A stretch of 16,953 nucleotides of DNA from Gammaproteobacteria bacterium (GTDB taxonomy: Bacteria > Gemmatimonadota > Gemmatimonadetes > Longimicrobiales > Gaopeijiaceae), in NCBI GenBank assembly GCA_009843625.1, contig VYDD01000472.1, forward strand, positions 1 to 16,953, read 5' to 3'. The position numbers and the translations under genes were made by a program. The notes under the pieces were generated by a model. That model made no database searches and was not told the DNA's origin. It saw only the letters and a program-made list of their open reading frames with translations. Shown here one piece after another: positions 6,842-14,107 of the stretch (within the stretch, counting starts at the first letter, position 1; each line of letters starts with the position of its first letter).

Positions 6842-7965
6842 GGAGCGTCACCGGCCCGGAAGACGCGGTCGCCGGGGGATTCGCGATTCCGTTAATCCTC
6901 ATGGTGCTGCTCGCCGCGACCGCCTTCGGGCATCTCCTCCACTACCTGGCGCACCAGGAACTGACGGTAGCTCGAGCGGAACGCGACCTGCTGATCGCAC
7001 GGCTCGCCGCGGAGGGCGGAGTGCGCGCGGTGACCGGCACGGCGACGGGGCTGCTCACGGCCGTGGCGGTCGGGGACAGCACGGTGGTCGAGGGTGCGCA
7101 CGGGCAGCGAGGTGCCTATCGCGTGGCCGCGCATCGCCTTACACGCGAGATCCACCTGCTTGCGGGGGAGGGCCTGGTGAACGGTGCAGCCCGCGCGAGG
7201 GTCGGGCGGCTGACCTGGGCGCTCGACGCAGGCGCCCGCATCAGCACGTTCCCGGCGGCGGTCGCTGCTCGGGCCAGCATCACGGTAACGGATTCGGCGC
7301 GTATTGCGGGTGACCGCGTTACGGCATTGCCGTTGGCCTGGGGTGCTACCGAGTGCGCATCGCAGCTTCCGGTGGCGGATTCCATCTTCCCGCATGGCGC
7401 AGTAGCCGAGAGCGGGAGCTGGGCGCCCCCGGCTGCCACGTTCGAGCCGGCCCGGCGGCAGCGCCTGGCGCTCGACCTGAATCCACCGTCGCCGAGTCTC
7501 GGAGTCCTCTCCTTCCAGGATCTTGCGGAGGTGGCGGACATCACGCTCGGTGTCGCTGGCGGCAGTACGCGCGCCCATCTCGGCAGCGGTTGTCCCGCCA
7601 CCGCGACCGGCAACTGGGGCACGCCCCTGAGTCCCGCCGGAAGCTGCGGGGCCTACCTGCCGGTCGTCGTTGTCCGCGGGTCGCTGGAGGTGACCGGCGG
7701 CGAGGGACAGGGGGTGCTCGTGGTGGACGGGGGCGCAAGCTTCCTGGCGAACGCAACCTTCGCGGGGCTGGTGCTTGCGACGGAGGCCGTCCGCCTTGCC
7801 GACGATGCCCGCGTTGCCGGGTGGATCCGCTCGGGCGACCGGGTCCTCCTGGAAGGACGGGCTCTGGTGGAGGCGTCCGCCTGCGCCGGCCTGCGCGCGC
7901 TCAGCCATGCCGGACTACGGACGATGCGGGCCCTGCCGGCAGGCTCCTGGCTCGAGCCCGTCTAG
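6838..7965 (+). CDS. PilX/GspK-like pilus assembly protein
   Basis: This 375-residue protein begins with a short leader ending AVAGG, then FAIPLILMVLLAATAFGHLL. The residue at mature +5 is Leu, not Glu, as in GspK/PilX-type tip pseudopilins. A charged helix follows (LTVARAERDLLIARLAAEGGVRA, about 42-64). The C-terminal part (about 276-350) has a repetitive, beta-helix-like hydrophobic pattern (VVVVRGSLEVTG, GVLVVDGGASF, GLVLATEAVRL, VAGWIRSGDRVLL), often seen at the end of PilX-like proteins. Cys residues near the middle and end could form disulfides. The start choice rests on the GTGA overlap and ribosome site at 6825-6830. It is the fourth pilin-like gene and lies 4 nt before pilM. In known systems the K-type protein caps the tip complex; that role here is inferred. 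Confidence 0.75.
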   Translation: MRSVTGPEDAVAGGFAIPLILMVLLAATAFGHLLHYLAHQELTVARAERDLLIARLAAEGGVRAVTGTATGLLTAVAVGDSTVVEGAHGQRGAYRVAAHRLTREIHLLAGEGLVNGAARARVGRLTWALDAGARISTFPAAVAARASITVTDSARIAGDRVTALPLAWGATECASQLPVADSIFPHGAVAESGSWAPPAATFEPARRQRLALDLNPPSPSLGVLSFQDLAEVADITLGVAGGSTRAHLGSGCPATATGNWGTPLSPAGSCGAYLPVVVVRGSLEVTGGEGQGVLVVDGGASFLANATFAGLVLATEAVRLADDARVAGWIRSGDRVLLEGRALVEASACAGLRALSHAGLRTMRALPAGSWLEPV

Positions 7966-7969
7966 GCCG

Positions 7970-9007
7970 ATGGGCTGGTTCAGGCGCGGGCAAGTGTCCC
8001 TTGGGCTCGATGTCGGGAGCCGATACCTGAAGGTCGTACAGATGAGCCTTGCGAGGCAGACTCCCGAGGTCTCCCGGATCGCGATGCGCGCGTTGACGAA
8101 GGGAGGCGACGATGCACGCGCCGGAGCTCCCGTGGTGGACGCGGTCGTCCAACTGTTCCGGGACTCCGGACTGAAGCAGGGCGGGGTAGTGACCGGCGTC
8201 GCCGGTCATGGTGTCATTGCCAAGCGGATCCAATTGGAGCGCATGAAGCCGTCCGAGTTGCGGGAGGTAATCCGCTGGGAGGCCGAACAGCATCTTCCCT
8301 TCGATATCGCCAGCGTCGAACTGGACTTCCAGATCCTCACTCCGGGGGATCCCATGGATGTCCTTCTGGTGGCGGCCAAGCGCGACCTGGTGCATGAGGC
8401 CACCGAAATCGTGCGCACCGCCGGGCTCGCGGTCGAAGTCCTTGACGTAGATGGCTTTGCGCTGAGAAACGCCTTGATCCACAACCATCCCGAAGCGGCC
8501 GAGGGTGTCGTCATGGCCGCCGACATTGGCTGGGAGACGACGACGGTGGTCGTTGTGGAAGAAGGAATCCCCGCGGTAACGCGCGATTTCCACTTCGGCG
8601 TGCGCTCCCTGTGCAAGGCCGCCCAGCGGGAGACGGGCCTGGGGGCACGGTCTACGGAAGCGATGATTCGCGGCCAGCGGGTATCGCCCGGCCTGCAGGC
8701 GGTCATCGAGTCCGCCGCGGACGAAATGGCCGTGGGACTGGGGAGGGCGTCGGCCTTCCTGAAGACGAGGTCCGCCGACCTTGGTCTGGGGCGCGTCTAC
8801 CTGAGCGGCGGGGGTGCCCGGATCCCGGGTCTGGCCGAGGCGCTGGGCCGCATCCTCTCCGTCGAAACACACGTCGCCAACCCCTTCGAACGGATTCCCG
8901 TCCGTCCCGATGCCTGCGTTGATTTCGAGCTGGAAGAGGTCGCGCCCATGCTGTTGTTGCCGGTGGGTCTGGCGTTGCGCTCATTCCCATGGAGTCGCGA
9001 CCGGTGA
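7970..9007 (+). CDS. pilM: Type IV pilus inner-membrane platform protein PilM
   Basis: This 345-residue cytoplasmic protein has the actin-like (FtsA/HSP70-fold) ATP-binding layout. Phosphate-1 motif: LGLDVGSRYLKVVQ (11-24); phosphate-2: AADIGWETTTVVVV (183-196); adenosine motif: LSGGGARIPGL (278-288). The segment RIQLERMKPSELREVIRWEA (86-105) is the conserved PilM stretch near the cleft. PilM recruits the cytoplasmic N-terminus of PilN and connects the motor side to the PilNOP alignment complex. The start ATG 7970 lies 4 nt after the preceding TAG; the frame is open further upstream to 7775, but that part overlaps the PilX-like gene and lacks similarity. Only a weak TAGG precedes the ATG, so translation may be coupled. 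It is followed by pilN with a GTGA overlap. Confidence 0.93.
   Translation: MGWFRRGQVSLGLDVGSRYLKVVQMSLARQTPEVSRIAMRALTKGGDDARAGAPVVDAVVQLFRDSGLKQGGVVTGVAGHGVIAKRIQLERMKPSELREVIRWEAEQHLPFDIASVELDFQILTPGDPMDVLLVAAKRDLVHEATEIVRTAGLAVEVLDVDGFALRNALIHNHPEAAEGVVMAADIGWETTTVVVVEEGIPAVTRDFHFGVRSLCKAAQRETGLGARSTEAMIRGQRVSPGLQAVIESAADEMAVGLGRASAFLKTRSADLGLGRVYLSGGGARIPGLAEALGRILSVETHVANPFERIPVRPDACVDFELEEVAPMLLLPVGLALRSFPWSRDR
8991..8994 (+). promoter_or_regulatory. Ribosome binding site deciding the pilN start
   Basis: GGAG lies 9 nt upstream of GTG 9004, which overlaps the pilM stop as GTGA. The alternative ATG 8989 has no purine-rich site before it. The two starts differ by 5 residues. Confidence 0.55.
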
Positions 9008-9630
9008 TCGAGATCAACCTGATGTCCGGGGGATCGGCCCACGCCGCGCGCAGGCGGCGATCGTCAGCGGATGCGTCGCCTTCGAAAGCCGCGTCGCCGT
9101 GGCACCTGGCGGCGAGCCTTCCCGGGCTGGCCACCCTCCTGGTGCTGGCGTTGCTTCACCCGGGTGCCCGCGATCGTCAGCGAGTTCTGGAGGATCGAGT
9201 CACTCAAGCCATGAGCGACTCGACCGCACTGGCCGGTCTGATCTCCTCCGCGGACCAATTGCGTGCCGGACGCGATTCCGTGGCCGCGCGAGTGCAGGTT
9301 ATCCGGGAGCTCGACCAGGGGCGGTACGTCTGGTCCCACATCCTCGATGAAGTGGCGGCTGCGATGCCGGAGTTCACCTGGTTGACGCGTATCGCGGAAG
9401 CGGGCGGCGGGGACAAGGTCCAGGTGGAGATCGAGGGACGAACCGCCAACACCTTTGCCCTGACGCGCTTCATGAACCGGCTGGAGGCCTCTCCCTTCTT
9501 GGCTTCCGTCAGCCTGGTCGGTACCGAGCAGGTGGCGGAACGACTGCCGGACGGTGCGGAGTGGGTTCTCAGCGCCTTTGTGCTCCGCGTCTCCTACCAG
9601 CCCCGCCCAACCGTGGGCAACCCGGCATGA
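9004..9630 (+). CDS. pilN: Type IV pilus assembly protein PilN
   Basis: This 208-residue inner-membrane protein has the PilN layout. A short cytoplasmic N-terminus carries IEINLM (2-7), the variant of the INLLP motif that docks into PilM. A basic stretch (ARRRRS) precedes one membrane helix (about 36-52), then a coiled coil (about 56-100) and a ferredoxin-like periplasmic domain (WSHILDEVAAAMPEFTWLTRI through VLRVSYQP). PilN pairs with PilO to form the alignment subcomplex across the periplasm. The start could be ATG 8989 (213 residues) or GTG 9004; I prefer 9004 for its GGAG and its overlap with the pilM stop. The Arg-rich, Ser/Ala-rich linker between the motif and the helix is longer than usual in my memory of the family. 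Its TGA overlaps the pilO ATG. Confidence 0.88.
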   Translation: MIEINLMSGGSAHAARRRRSSADASPSKAASPWHLAASLPGLATLLVLALLHPGARDRQRVLEDRVTQAMSDSTALAGLISSADQLRAGRDSVAARVQVIRELDQGRYVWSHILDEVAAAMPEFTWLTRIAEAGGGDKVQVEIEGRTANTFALTRFMNRLEASPFLASVSLVGTEQVAERLPDGAEWVLSAFVLRVSYQPRPTVGNPA

Positions 9631-10241
9631 TGATCGTGATGCCGGGTCCGCGGCCCGCGCTGCTGGCGGCGGTGCTGGTGACGCTTGCCGCAGCTCTGTT
9701 CTATCGTGAGCACCGCAGCCGGGACGGGGAGGTGCAGCGGCTGACGCGCCGTCTGGAGCAGCTGGAGGCCGGAAACCAACGCGCTCGGAACCTGCTGCCC
9801 GAAGAGACCGCGCAACTTGCGGGCCGGCTGAGACGCTACTCGGATCACATCGCGCGCCTCGAGCAGTTGATCCCCCGCACGGAGGAGGTCCCGGCGCTTC
9901 TGGAGTCACTGGCGGCCGAGGCCCGGCGGTCGGGGCTCGGAGACCTGGCTTTCCTGCGCCCCGGAGAGGAGGAGGCGAATCCCTTCTACACGAGCCGGAC
10001 CTACGAGATGTCCGTGGAGGGCCGCTACCACGAGGAGGCCCGTTTTCTGACCGCGGTCGCGTCGCTGCCGCGCATCGTTACGCCGATGGAACTGGAGATG
10101 ATCTCGATCCCCGATCCGGCCGTGGAGGAGGGTCCGGCGGTGCGCGCCCACTTTCGGATCGAGACATTTGTGCGTCCGCCGGCAGGGACGGAGCCCGCCC
10201 TCGGCGGATCGAACGGAACCCCGGCGGAGGTCGTCCGATGA
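9627..10241 (+). CDS. pilO: Type IV pilus assembly protein PilO
   Basis: This 204-residue inner-membrane protein has a single N-terminal membrane helix (about 9-27, ending LFYREH). A heptad-rich coiled coil follows (about 34-82: VQRLTRRLEQLEAGNQ and IARLEQLIPRTEEVPALL), then the PilO core domain (LAAEARRSGLGDLAFLRPG, FYTSRTYEMSVEGRYHE, FLTAVASLPRIVTPMELEM). PilO forms heterodimers with PilN and contacts PilP. The ATG 9627 overlaps the pilN TGA (ATGA); the longer frame from 9561 lies inside pilN and has no PilO similarity. Its own TGA overlaps the pilP ATG. Family assignment rests on the TM-coiled-coil-core layout, on the core motif wording and on gene order. Confidence 0.88.
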   Translation: MMIVMPGPRPALLAAVLVTLAAALFYREHRSRDGEVQRLTRRLEQLEAGNQRARNLLPEETAQLAGRLRRYSDHIARLEQLIPRTEEVPALLESLAAEARRSGLGDLAFLRPGEEEANPFYTSRTYEMSVEGRYHEEARFLTAVASLPRIVTPMELEMISIPDPAVEEGPAVRAHFRIETFVRPPAGTEPALGGSNGTPAEVVR

Positions 10242-10744
10242 ATGTGAAACCGTTACTCATGGTCGCCCTGGTGGTCCCGTTGCTTGTCCCCCGGACCATC
10301 ATCCGGCAGGCTCGACCTCCGGCGTCCTCCGGCGAGGGCGTCCCCGGAACGCAGTCCGAAGCGAACCTGAGCGATGAGACGGGCGAGCCGGGCCTCGACC
10401 GCGAAGTCTTCGTCTACCCGGCAGGCGACCGGCGTGACCCGTTTGAACGGCCTCTGCCCGGTAACCCGGCGGGCACCAGGTTCGAGGACCTTCGGCTCAT
10501 CGGCGTCATCCATTCTCCCAACGTCGGGGAGAGCGTCGCTCTGGTCAGTTCCGGGACGGCGATCCCGGCGGCCGCGGCCGCCACCGGTGAACGCACGTTT
10601 CGCCTTCGCCAGGATGTGGTTCTCGGCGAAATGAAAGTCCTCCGGGTCGAGCCGGAGTACGTGATCCTGGAGATCCGCCGGTTCGGCATTGGAGAGCAGC
10701 GGGAGCTGCACCTGAGTCGGCCACCAGGGAGGTTGGGGCGATGA
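10238..10744 (+). CDS. pilP: Type IV pilus assembly protein PilP-like, without lipobox
   Basis: This 168-residue periplasmic-facing protein links PilNO to the secretin. An N-terminal hydrophobic segment (PLLMVALVVPLLV, 5-17) should direct it to the inner membrane. A disordered linker (about 25-55) follows, then the conserved entry YPAGDRRDPFERPL (60-73) and a beta-sandwich region (LRLIGVIHSPNVGESVALV, FRLRQDVVLGEMKVLRVEPE, YVILEIRRFG). Canonical PilP is a lipoprotein; this one has no Cys anywhere, so it must stay as a membrane-anchored or cleaved protein. The RDPF segment and the position between pilO and pilQ carry the assignment. It overlaps pilO by ATGA and pilQ by ATGA. An alternative reading as a GspC-like (type II secretion) link protein cannot be fully excluded, but the neighbours favour PilP. 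Confidence 0.82.
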   Translation: MNVKPLLMVALVVPLLVPRTIIRQARPPASSGEGVPGTQSEANLSDETGEPGLDREVFVYPAGDRRDPFERPLPGNPAGTRFEDLRLIGVIHSPNVGESVALVSSGTAIPAAAAATGERTFRLRQDVVLGEMKVLRVEPEYVILEIRRFGIGEQRELHLSRPPGRLGR

Positions 10745-12195
10745 GACCGATGCTGACGGCGTGGCTGTGCCTTGGGTCGCCGTGGATGAGTGTTTCCGTC
10801 GTCGACGGCGAGGCGTCCCCAGGTGCGCCCGGCTCCCGGGATGTTCATCTCGCTGGCGAGGCTGCCCCTGCAACACTCGCTCGGCAGGTTGCTCAGCCGC
10901 CGCCCGGGGAACCGCGCATCACCGCCACCTTCGTCTCCGCTCCCCTCCGGGACGTGCTCTTCACATTCTCGGAGTTCGCGGGCATCTCCATCGTCCCAGG
11001 GGCCGACGTGACGGGCATCGTGTCGGCCGATATCCGGGACCAGCCCTGGGACGAAGCCCTTCGCGTCATTCTCGATTCGCACGGGCTGGCCGCGCGCGAG
11101 CTGGAAAACGGCATACTCAGGGTGGACGACATTGAGAACCTGAACCGGCGCGAAGGTGTTGAGCCCCTCGAAACCGGGGTGTTTCACATGAGCTACGCGA
11201 CCGCCGCCGACCTGCTGCCCGCCGCGCAATCGCTCCTGAGCGACCGCGGCAGCGCATCCCTCTCGCTGGCCACCAACAGCGTCATCGTGATGGATGTCCC
11301 CAGAGTGCTGGCCCAGGTCGAAGCGCTCGTCGGGGAACTCGACATCCGCGCTCCCCAGATCACCATCTCCGCCCGGATCGTCTTCGTGAACCGAACCGGT
11401 CTGGAGGAACTCGGGGTCGCCTATGATCTCCGTGACTCGCGGGGCCACCATTTGTTGCTCCCTTCCGGCGCAGCGGATCCCGGCGAAGACACCGGAGGGA
11501 CGGGCGCAGAGGCCCCCGGGAGCGACGCAGCCGGCGAATCGGTCAGCGGCGAGATGGTGTTGTTGGACGGAAGCTCCATCTCCGCACTCGGCAACGCAGC
11601 AACCCGCATCTCGGGGTCCGCGCTCTCCGTGCTGACCTCGCTGGTGTTGGGACGGCACACGCTGCTGGCCTTCCTGGAAGCGCTCGAGACGCTCAACCTG
11701 TCTCGCATGGAGGCGGCCCCCTACATCTCCGTGCTGGACAACCAGACCGCCCGCATCCTGGTGGGCGAACGCACGCCAATCAGGGTGCTGGACGCGGGTG
11801 CCGGAAGCGCGGGAGAGCTCCAGTCTCCGGTCGTGCCCACGGCTGCAGTGGAAATCCAGGAGACGGGTATCGTCTTCGAGGTAACCCCGCATGTCACCGA
11901 GGGAGGCCATGTCCTGCTCGACCTGCATGCGGAACGCTCTTTTGCGGAGTTTACCCCGGCCGCGTCCGACGCCGGAGTCATCTTCCATACGCAGGAAGCA
12001 TCTTCCCGCGTGCTGGTTCAGGACGGCGAAACGGTGGTCATCGGCGGTTTGACGGTGACCGAGGAGATCGAGAGCCGCTCGGGCATTCCTCTGCTGATGA
12101 GGATCCCGGTGCTCGGCGCCCTCTTCCGCGTCGACCGCAGGCAGACGATCCAGCGCGATCTGGTCATCCTGGTGACGCCGTACATCGAGACCTGA
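10741..12195 (+). CDS. pilQ: Type IV pilus outer-membrane secretin PilQ (short form)
   Basis: This 484-residue protein forms the outer-membrane channel through which the pilus passes. The N-terminal stretch (MRPMLTAWLCLGSPWMSVSV) is a mediocre but plausible signal peptide. An STN-like domain spans about 58-130 (FVSAPLRDVLFTFSEFAGIS; WDEALRVILDSHGL), a NolW-like N-domain about 143-200 (FHMSYATAADLLPAAQSLL; NSVIVMDVP), and the secretin domain about 205-484. Secretin landmarks include MEAAPYISVLDNQTA, GIVFEVTPHV, GETVVIGGL and IPVLGALF, ending in VILVTPYIE. Unlike about 700-residue proteobacterial PilQ, there is no AMIN domain. A Gly/Asp/Glu-rich stretch (about 240-275) lies in the secretin part. 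ATG 10741 overlaps the pilP stop. It is the last pilus gene; 123 bp with a new promoter-like element follow. Confidence 0.92.
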   Translation: MRPMLTAWLCLGSPWMSVSVVDGEASPGAPGSRDVHLAGEAAPATLARQVAQPPPGEPRITATFVSAPLRDVLFTFSEFAGISIVPGADVTGIVSADIRDQPWDEALRVILDSHGLAARELENGILRVDDIENLNRREGVEPLETGVFHMSYATAADLLPAAQSLLSDRGSASLSLATNSVIVMDVPRVLAQVEALVGELDIRAPQITISARIVFVNRTGLEELGVAYDLRDSRGHHLLLPSGAADPGEDTGGTGAEAPGSDAAGESVSGEMVLLDGSSISALGNAATRISGSALSVLTSLVLGRHTLLAFLEALETLNLSRMEAAPYISVLDNQTARILVGERTPIRVLDAGAGSAGELQSPVVPTAAVEIQETGIVFEVTPHVTEGGHVLLDLHAERSFAEFTPAASDAGVIFHTQEASSRVLVQDGETVVIGGLTVTEEIESRSGIPLLMRIPVLGALFRVDRRQTIQRDLVILVTPYIET

Positions 12196-12256
12196 GCGCA
12201 GCTCGGGCGCAGGCTGCGAGCCCGGCTTCCGCCCGGGTCGCGGCATACGCTCCGGG

Positions 12257-12285
12257 TTGACGACCGAGGGAGGGTTGGCTATGAC
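12257..12285 (+). promoter_or_regulatory. Predicted sigma-70-like promoter of aroC
   Basis: TTGACG (12257-12262, 5 of 6 consensus) and TATGAC (12280-12285, 4 of 6) are exactly 17 nt apart, in the gap between pilQ and aroC. Transcription would start near 12292, giving a leader of about 27 nt with GGGAG at 12304-12308 ahead of the ATG. This is the best promoter match in the window. Confidence 0.6.
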
Positions 12286-12302
12286 TCCGCCAACCCTCTC
12301 TC
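12266..12302 (+). repeat. Inverted repeat centred on the aroC -10 box
   Basis: GAGGGTTGGC (12270-12279) and GCCAACCCTC (12289-12298) are a perfect 10-bp inverted repeat with a 9-nt centre. As RNA, the stem extends to 14 pairs with one G-U (12266-12302). The centre holds the predicted -10 element of aroC. It may be an operator for a repressor, or a hairpin for transcripts coming from pilQ; no T run follows, so it is not a classic terminator. Confidence 0.8.
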
Positions 12303-12318
12303 CGGGAGATTCAACCAC

Positions 12319-13527
12319 ATGAGGCGAATCAGCTTTCGGACGGCCGGCGAGTCCCACGGACGCGGCCTGCTGGCGATTCTGGAAGGGCTGCCGGCAGGGA
12401 TGCCGCTCTCGACCGAGCGCGATGTCGACCCCGATATGAAGCGCCGCATGGCCGGCTACGGCCGCGGCCGCCGCATGCAGATCGAAGCGGACCGCATCGA
12501 GCTGATCTCCGGTGTGCGTCTGGGCGAGACGCTCGGTTCTCCCATCGGGATGCTGCTCTGGAACCGCGACTGGAAGAACTGGACCACGGCGATGAGTCAT
12601 GCTCGGCCGGATCCCCAAGGCAACCCCAAGGCGTTGCGCCGCATGCATCTGCCGCGCCCGGGACACGCCGATCTGGTCGGGGTGCTCAAATATGACCGGC
12701 ACGACACCCGCGACATTCTGGAACGGGCGAGCGCACGCGAGACGGCCGCCCGGGTGGCGTGCGGCGCCGTGGCCAGGACCCTGCTCCGGGAGTTCGGGAT
12801 CACGGTGGGGTCGCACGTGACCTCGATCGGGGATATCGAGGCCACTCTCCCGCGCGCGCTTCCGGCCGACCTCAACGCCGCTGCGGACGCCTCCCCGGTA
12901 CGAATGCTGGATCCGGACGCGGCGGACCGCGTCATCGCGTCCATCGACCGGGCCAAGGAGGAAGGAGACACGCTCGGCGGCATCTTCGATGTGGTGGTCC
13001 GGCATGTGCCGGTGGGCCTGGGGAGCTACATCTCCTGGGACACCAAGCTGGATGGCCGCCTGGCGGGGGCGATGATGTCGATTCATGCCATCAAGGGGGT
13101 CGAGCTGGGCCTCGGGTTCGAGGGCGCCCGACGGTTGGGGTCGCGCGTGCACGATCCTATTCAGCCCGCTCCCGGCGACCGGCCACCGAGCGGGTACGCA
13201 CGCCCCTCCAACCGGGCCGGCGGCCTGGAGGGCGGCGTCACAACCGGCGAGCCTCTCGTCATCCGCGCCGCCATGAAGCCCATCTCGACGCTGCGCAAGC
13301 GGCTGCCCAGCGTGGACCTGCGGGACGGGTCGGTGGCCGACGCCGCCGTGGAGCGGAGCGACGTCTGCTCCGTGCCCGCAGCTGCGGTGGTGGGGGAGGC
13401 CATGGCCGCCCTCGTGGTGGCCGACGCCCTCATCGAGAAGTTCGGGGGCGACAGCCTCTCCGAGATGCGCCGGAACTACGAGGGCTACACCGCCTACCTG
13501 CGCGACCGCCGCCAGCGTCATGAATGA
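12319..13527 (+). CDS. aroC: Chorismate synthase
   Basis: This 402-residue cytoplasmic flavoenzyme converts 5-enolpyruvylshikimate-3-phosphate to chorismate, the last step of the shikimate pathway, and needs reduced FMN. Conserved elements are visible in order: TAGESHGRGL (8-17, with H13), GYGRGRRMQIE (46-56), LGSPIGMLLWNRD (72-84), RPGHADLVG (113-121, with H116) and ERASARETAAR (135-145). H13 and H116 correspond to the two conserved catalytic His residues. Length is in the 360-400 class found in many bacteria. The ATG at 12319 has GGGAG 10 nt upstream. Its own promoter and inverted repeat lie just before it, so it probably opens a new unit with aroK and topA; the 3' end overlaps aroK by 8 bp. 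The pilQ-aro adjacency recalls the pilMNOPQ-aroKB cluster of gamma-proteobacteria. Confidence 0.97.
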   Translation: MRRISFRTAGESHGRGLLAILEGLPAGMPLSTERDVDPDMKRRMAGYGRGRRMQIEADRIELISGVRLGETLGSPIGMLLWNRDWKNWTTAMSHARPDPQGNPKALRRMHLPRPGHADLVGVLKYDRHDTRDILERASARETAARVACGAVARTLLREFGITVGSHVTSIGDIEATLPRALPADLNAAADASPVRMLDPDAADRVIASIDRAKEEGDTLGGIFDVVVRHVPVGLGSYISWDTKLDGRLAGAMMSIHAIKGVELGLGFEGARRLGSRVHDPIQPAPGDRPPSGYARPSNRAGGLEGGVTTGEPLVIRAAMKPISTLRKRLPSVDLRDGSVADAAVERSDVCSVPAAAVVGEAMAALVVADALIEKFGGDSLSEMRRNYEGYTAYLRDRRQRHE

Positions 13528-14107
13528 TCCGGCCGGCGGCGGGAGTGCCCCACCCCCTCCTTCCCGGATCCTCCTGGTCGGCTTCATGGCCAGCGGCAAG
13601 TCGGCCGTCGGTCGCGAACTGGCGGGGCTGCTCGGCTGGCGGTTCGTCGACTTCGACGAGGAGATCCGGCGCGAGACCGGGCAGGACATCGCGGACATCT
13701 TCGCCGGGGCAGGCGAAGCCGGGTTCAGGGCCATCGAGGCGCGGGTGGCGCGCCGCCTGCTCCGCCGAGACCGGACCGTTCTCGCGTCGGGGGGCGGCTG
13801 GGCCGCCCAGCCCGGCCACATGGAGGGGGTGGCCGCCGACACGCTGTCCGTCTGGCTCAAGGTCACCGCGGAGACCGCGGTGGAGCGGGCCCGCCGGCAG
13901 GGCGTCGATCGACCTCTCCTCGATGTCCCGCAACCCGTTGAGGACTCCCGGCCCTTGATAGCACGCCGCGAACCGTACTACCGTCTCGCCCGCTTGACAC
14001 TCGACACCGAGGACGTTTCCGTAGCCGCACTGGCGGATCGGATCGCGCGTCTCGCCCGCCAGGGGATCGAACCAGCCTCCAGCCCGGCGCCAGCCCACCC
14101 ATCATGA
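13520..14107 (+). CDS. aroK: Shikimate kinase
   Basis: This 195-residue P-loop kinase phosphorylates shikimate to shikimate-3-phosphate with ATP, three steps before the product of AroC's reaction. Walker A is GFMASGKS (21-28). Shikimate-site residues are in place: D44/D46 in VDFDEE, R70 in EAGFRAIE, the SGGG loop (90-93), and R131 in the lid segment VDRPLLD. R149/R150 near REPYYRLA match the usual late Arg. A Pro/Gly-rich N-terminal extension (about 15 residues) and a Pro/Ala-rich C-terminal tail (about 184-195) make it slightly longer than the usual 170. The ATG 13520 lies inside the end of aroC (8-bp overlap), and the TGA overlaps the topA ATG as ATGA, so all three are probably translated from one transcript. 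Confidence 0.95.
   Translation: MNDPAGGGSAPPPPSRILLVGFMASGKSAVGRELAGLLGWRFVDFDEEIRRETGQDIADIFAGAGEAGFRAIEARVARRLLRRDRTVLASGGGWAAQPGHMEGVAADTLSVWLKVTAETAVERARRQGVDRPLLDVPQPVEDSRPLIARREPYYRLARLTLDTEDVSVAALADRIARLARQGIEPASSPAPAHPS

Noticed and set aside
5309..12195. Reading the cluster as a type II secretion system instead of a type IV pilus
   Set aside because: The H-I-J-K-like order fits T2SS, but PilM, PilN, PilO and an RDPF-type PilP are separate genes and no GspE/F/G/L/M is present.
10414..13866. Antisense open frame of 1150 codons opposite pilP, pilQ, aroC and aroK
   Set aside because: It mirrors well-supported genes, has Arg/His/Pro/Gly-rich composition with no domain, and no ribosome site; high-GC codon usage explains long antisense frames. 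The same applies to the antisense frames at 370-1890 and 14587-16260.
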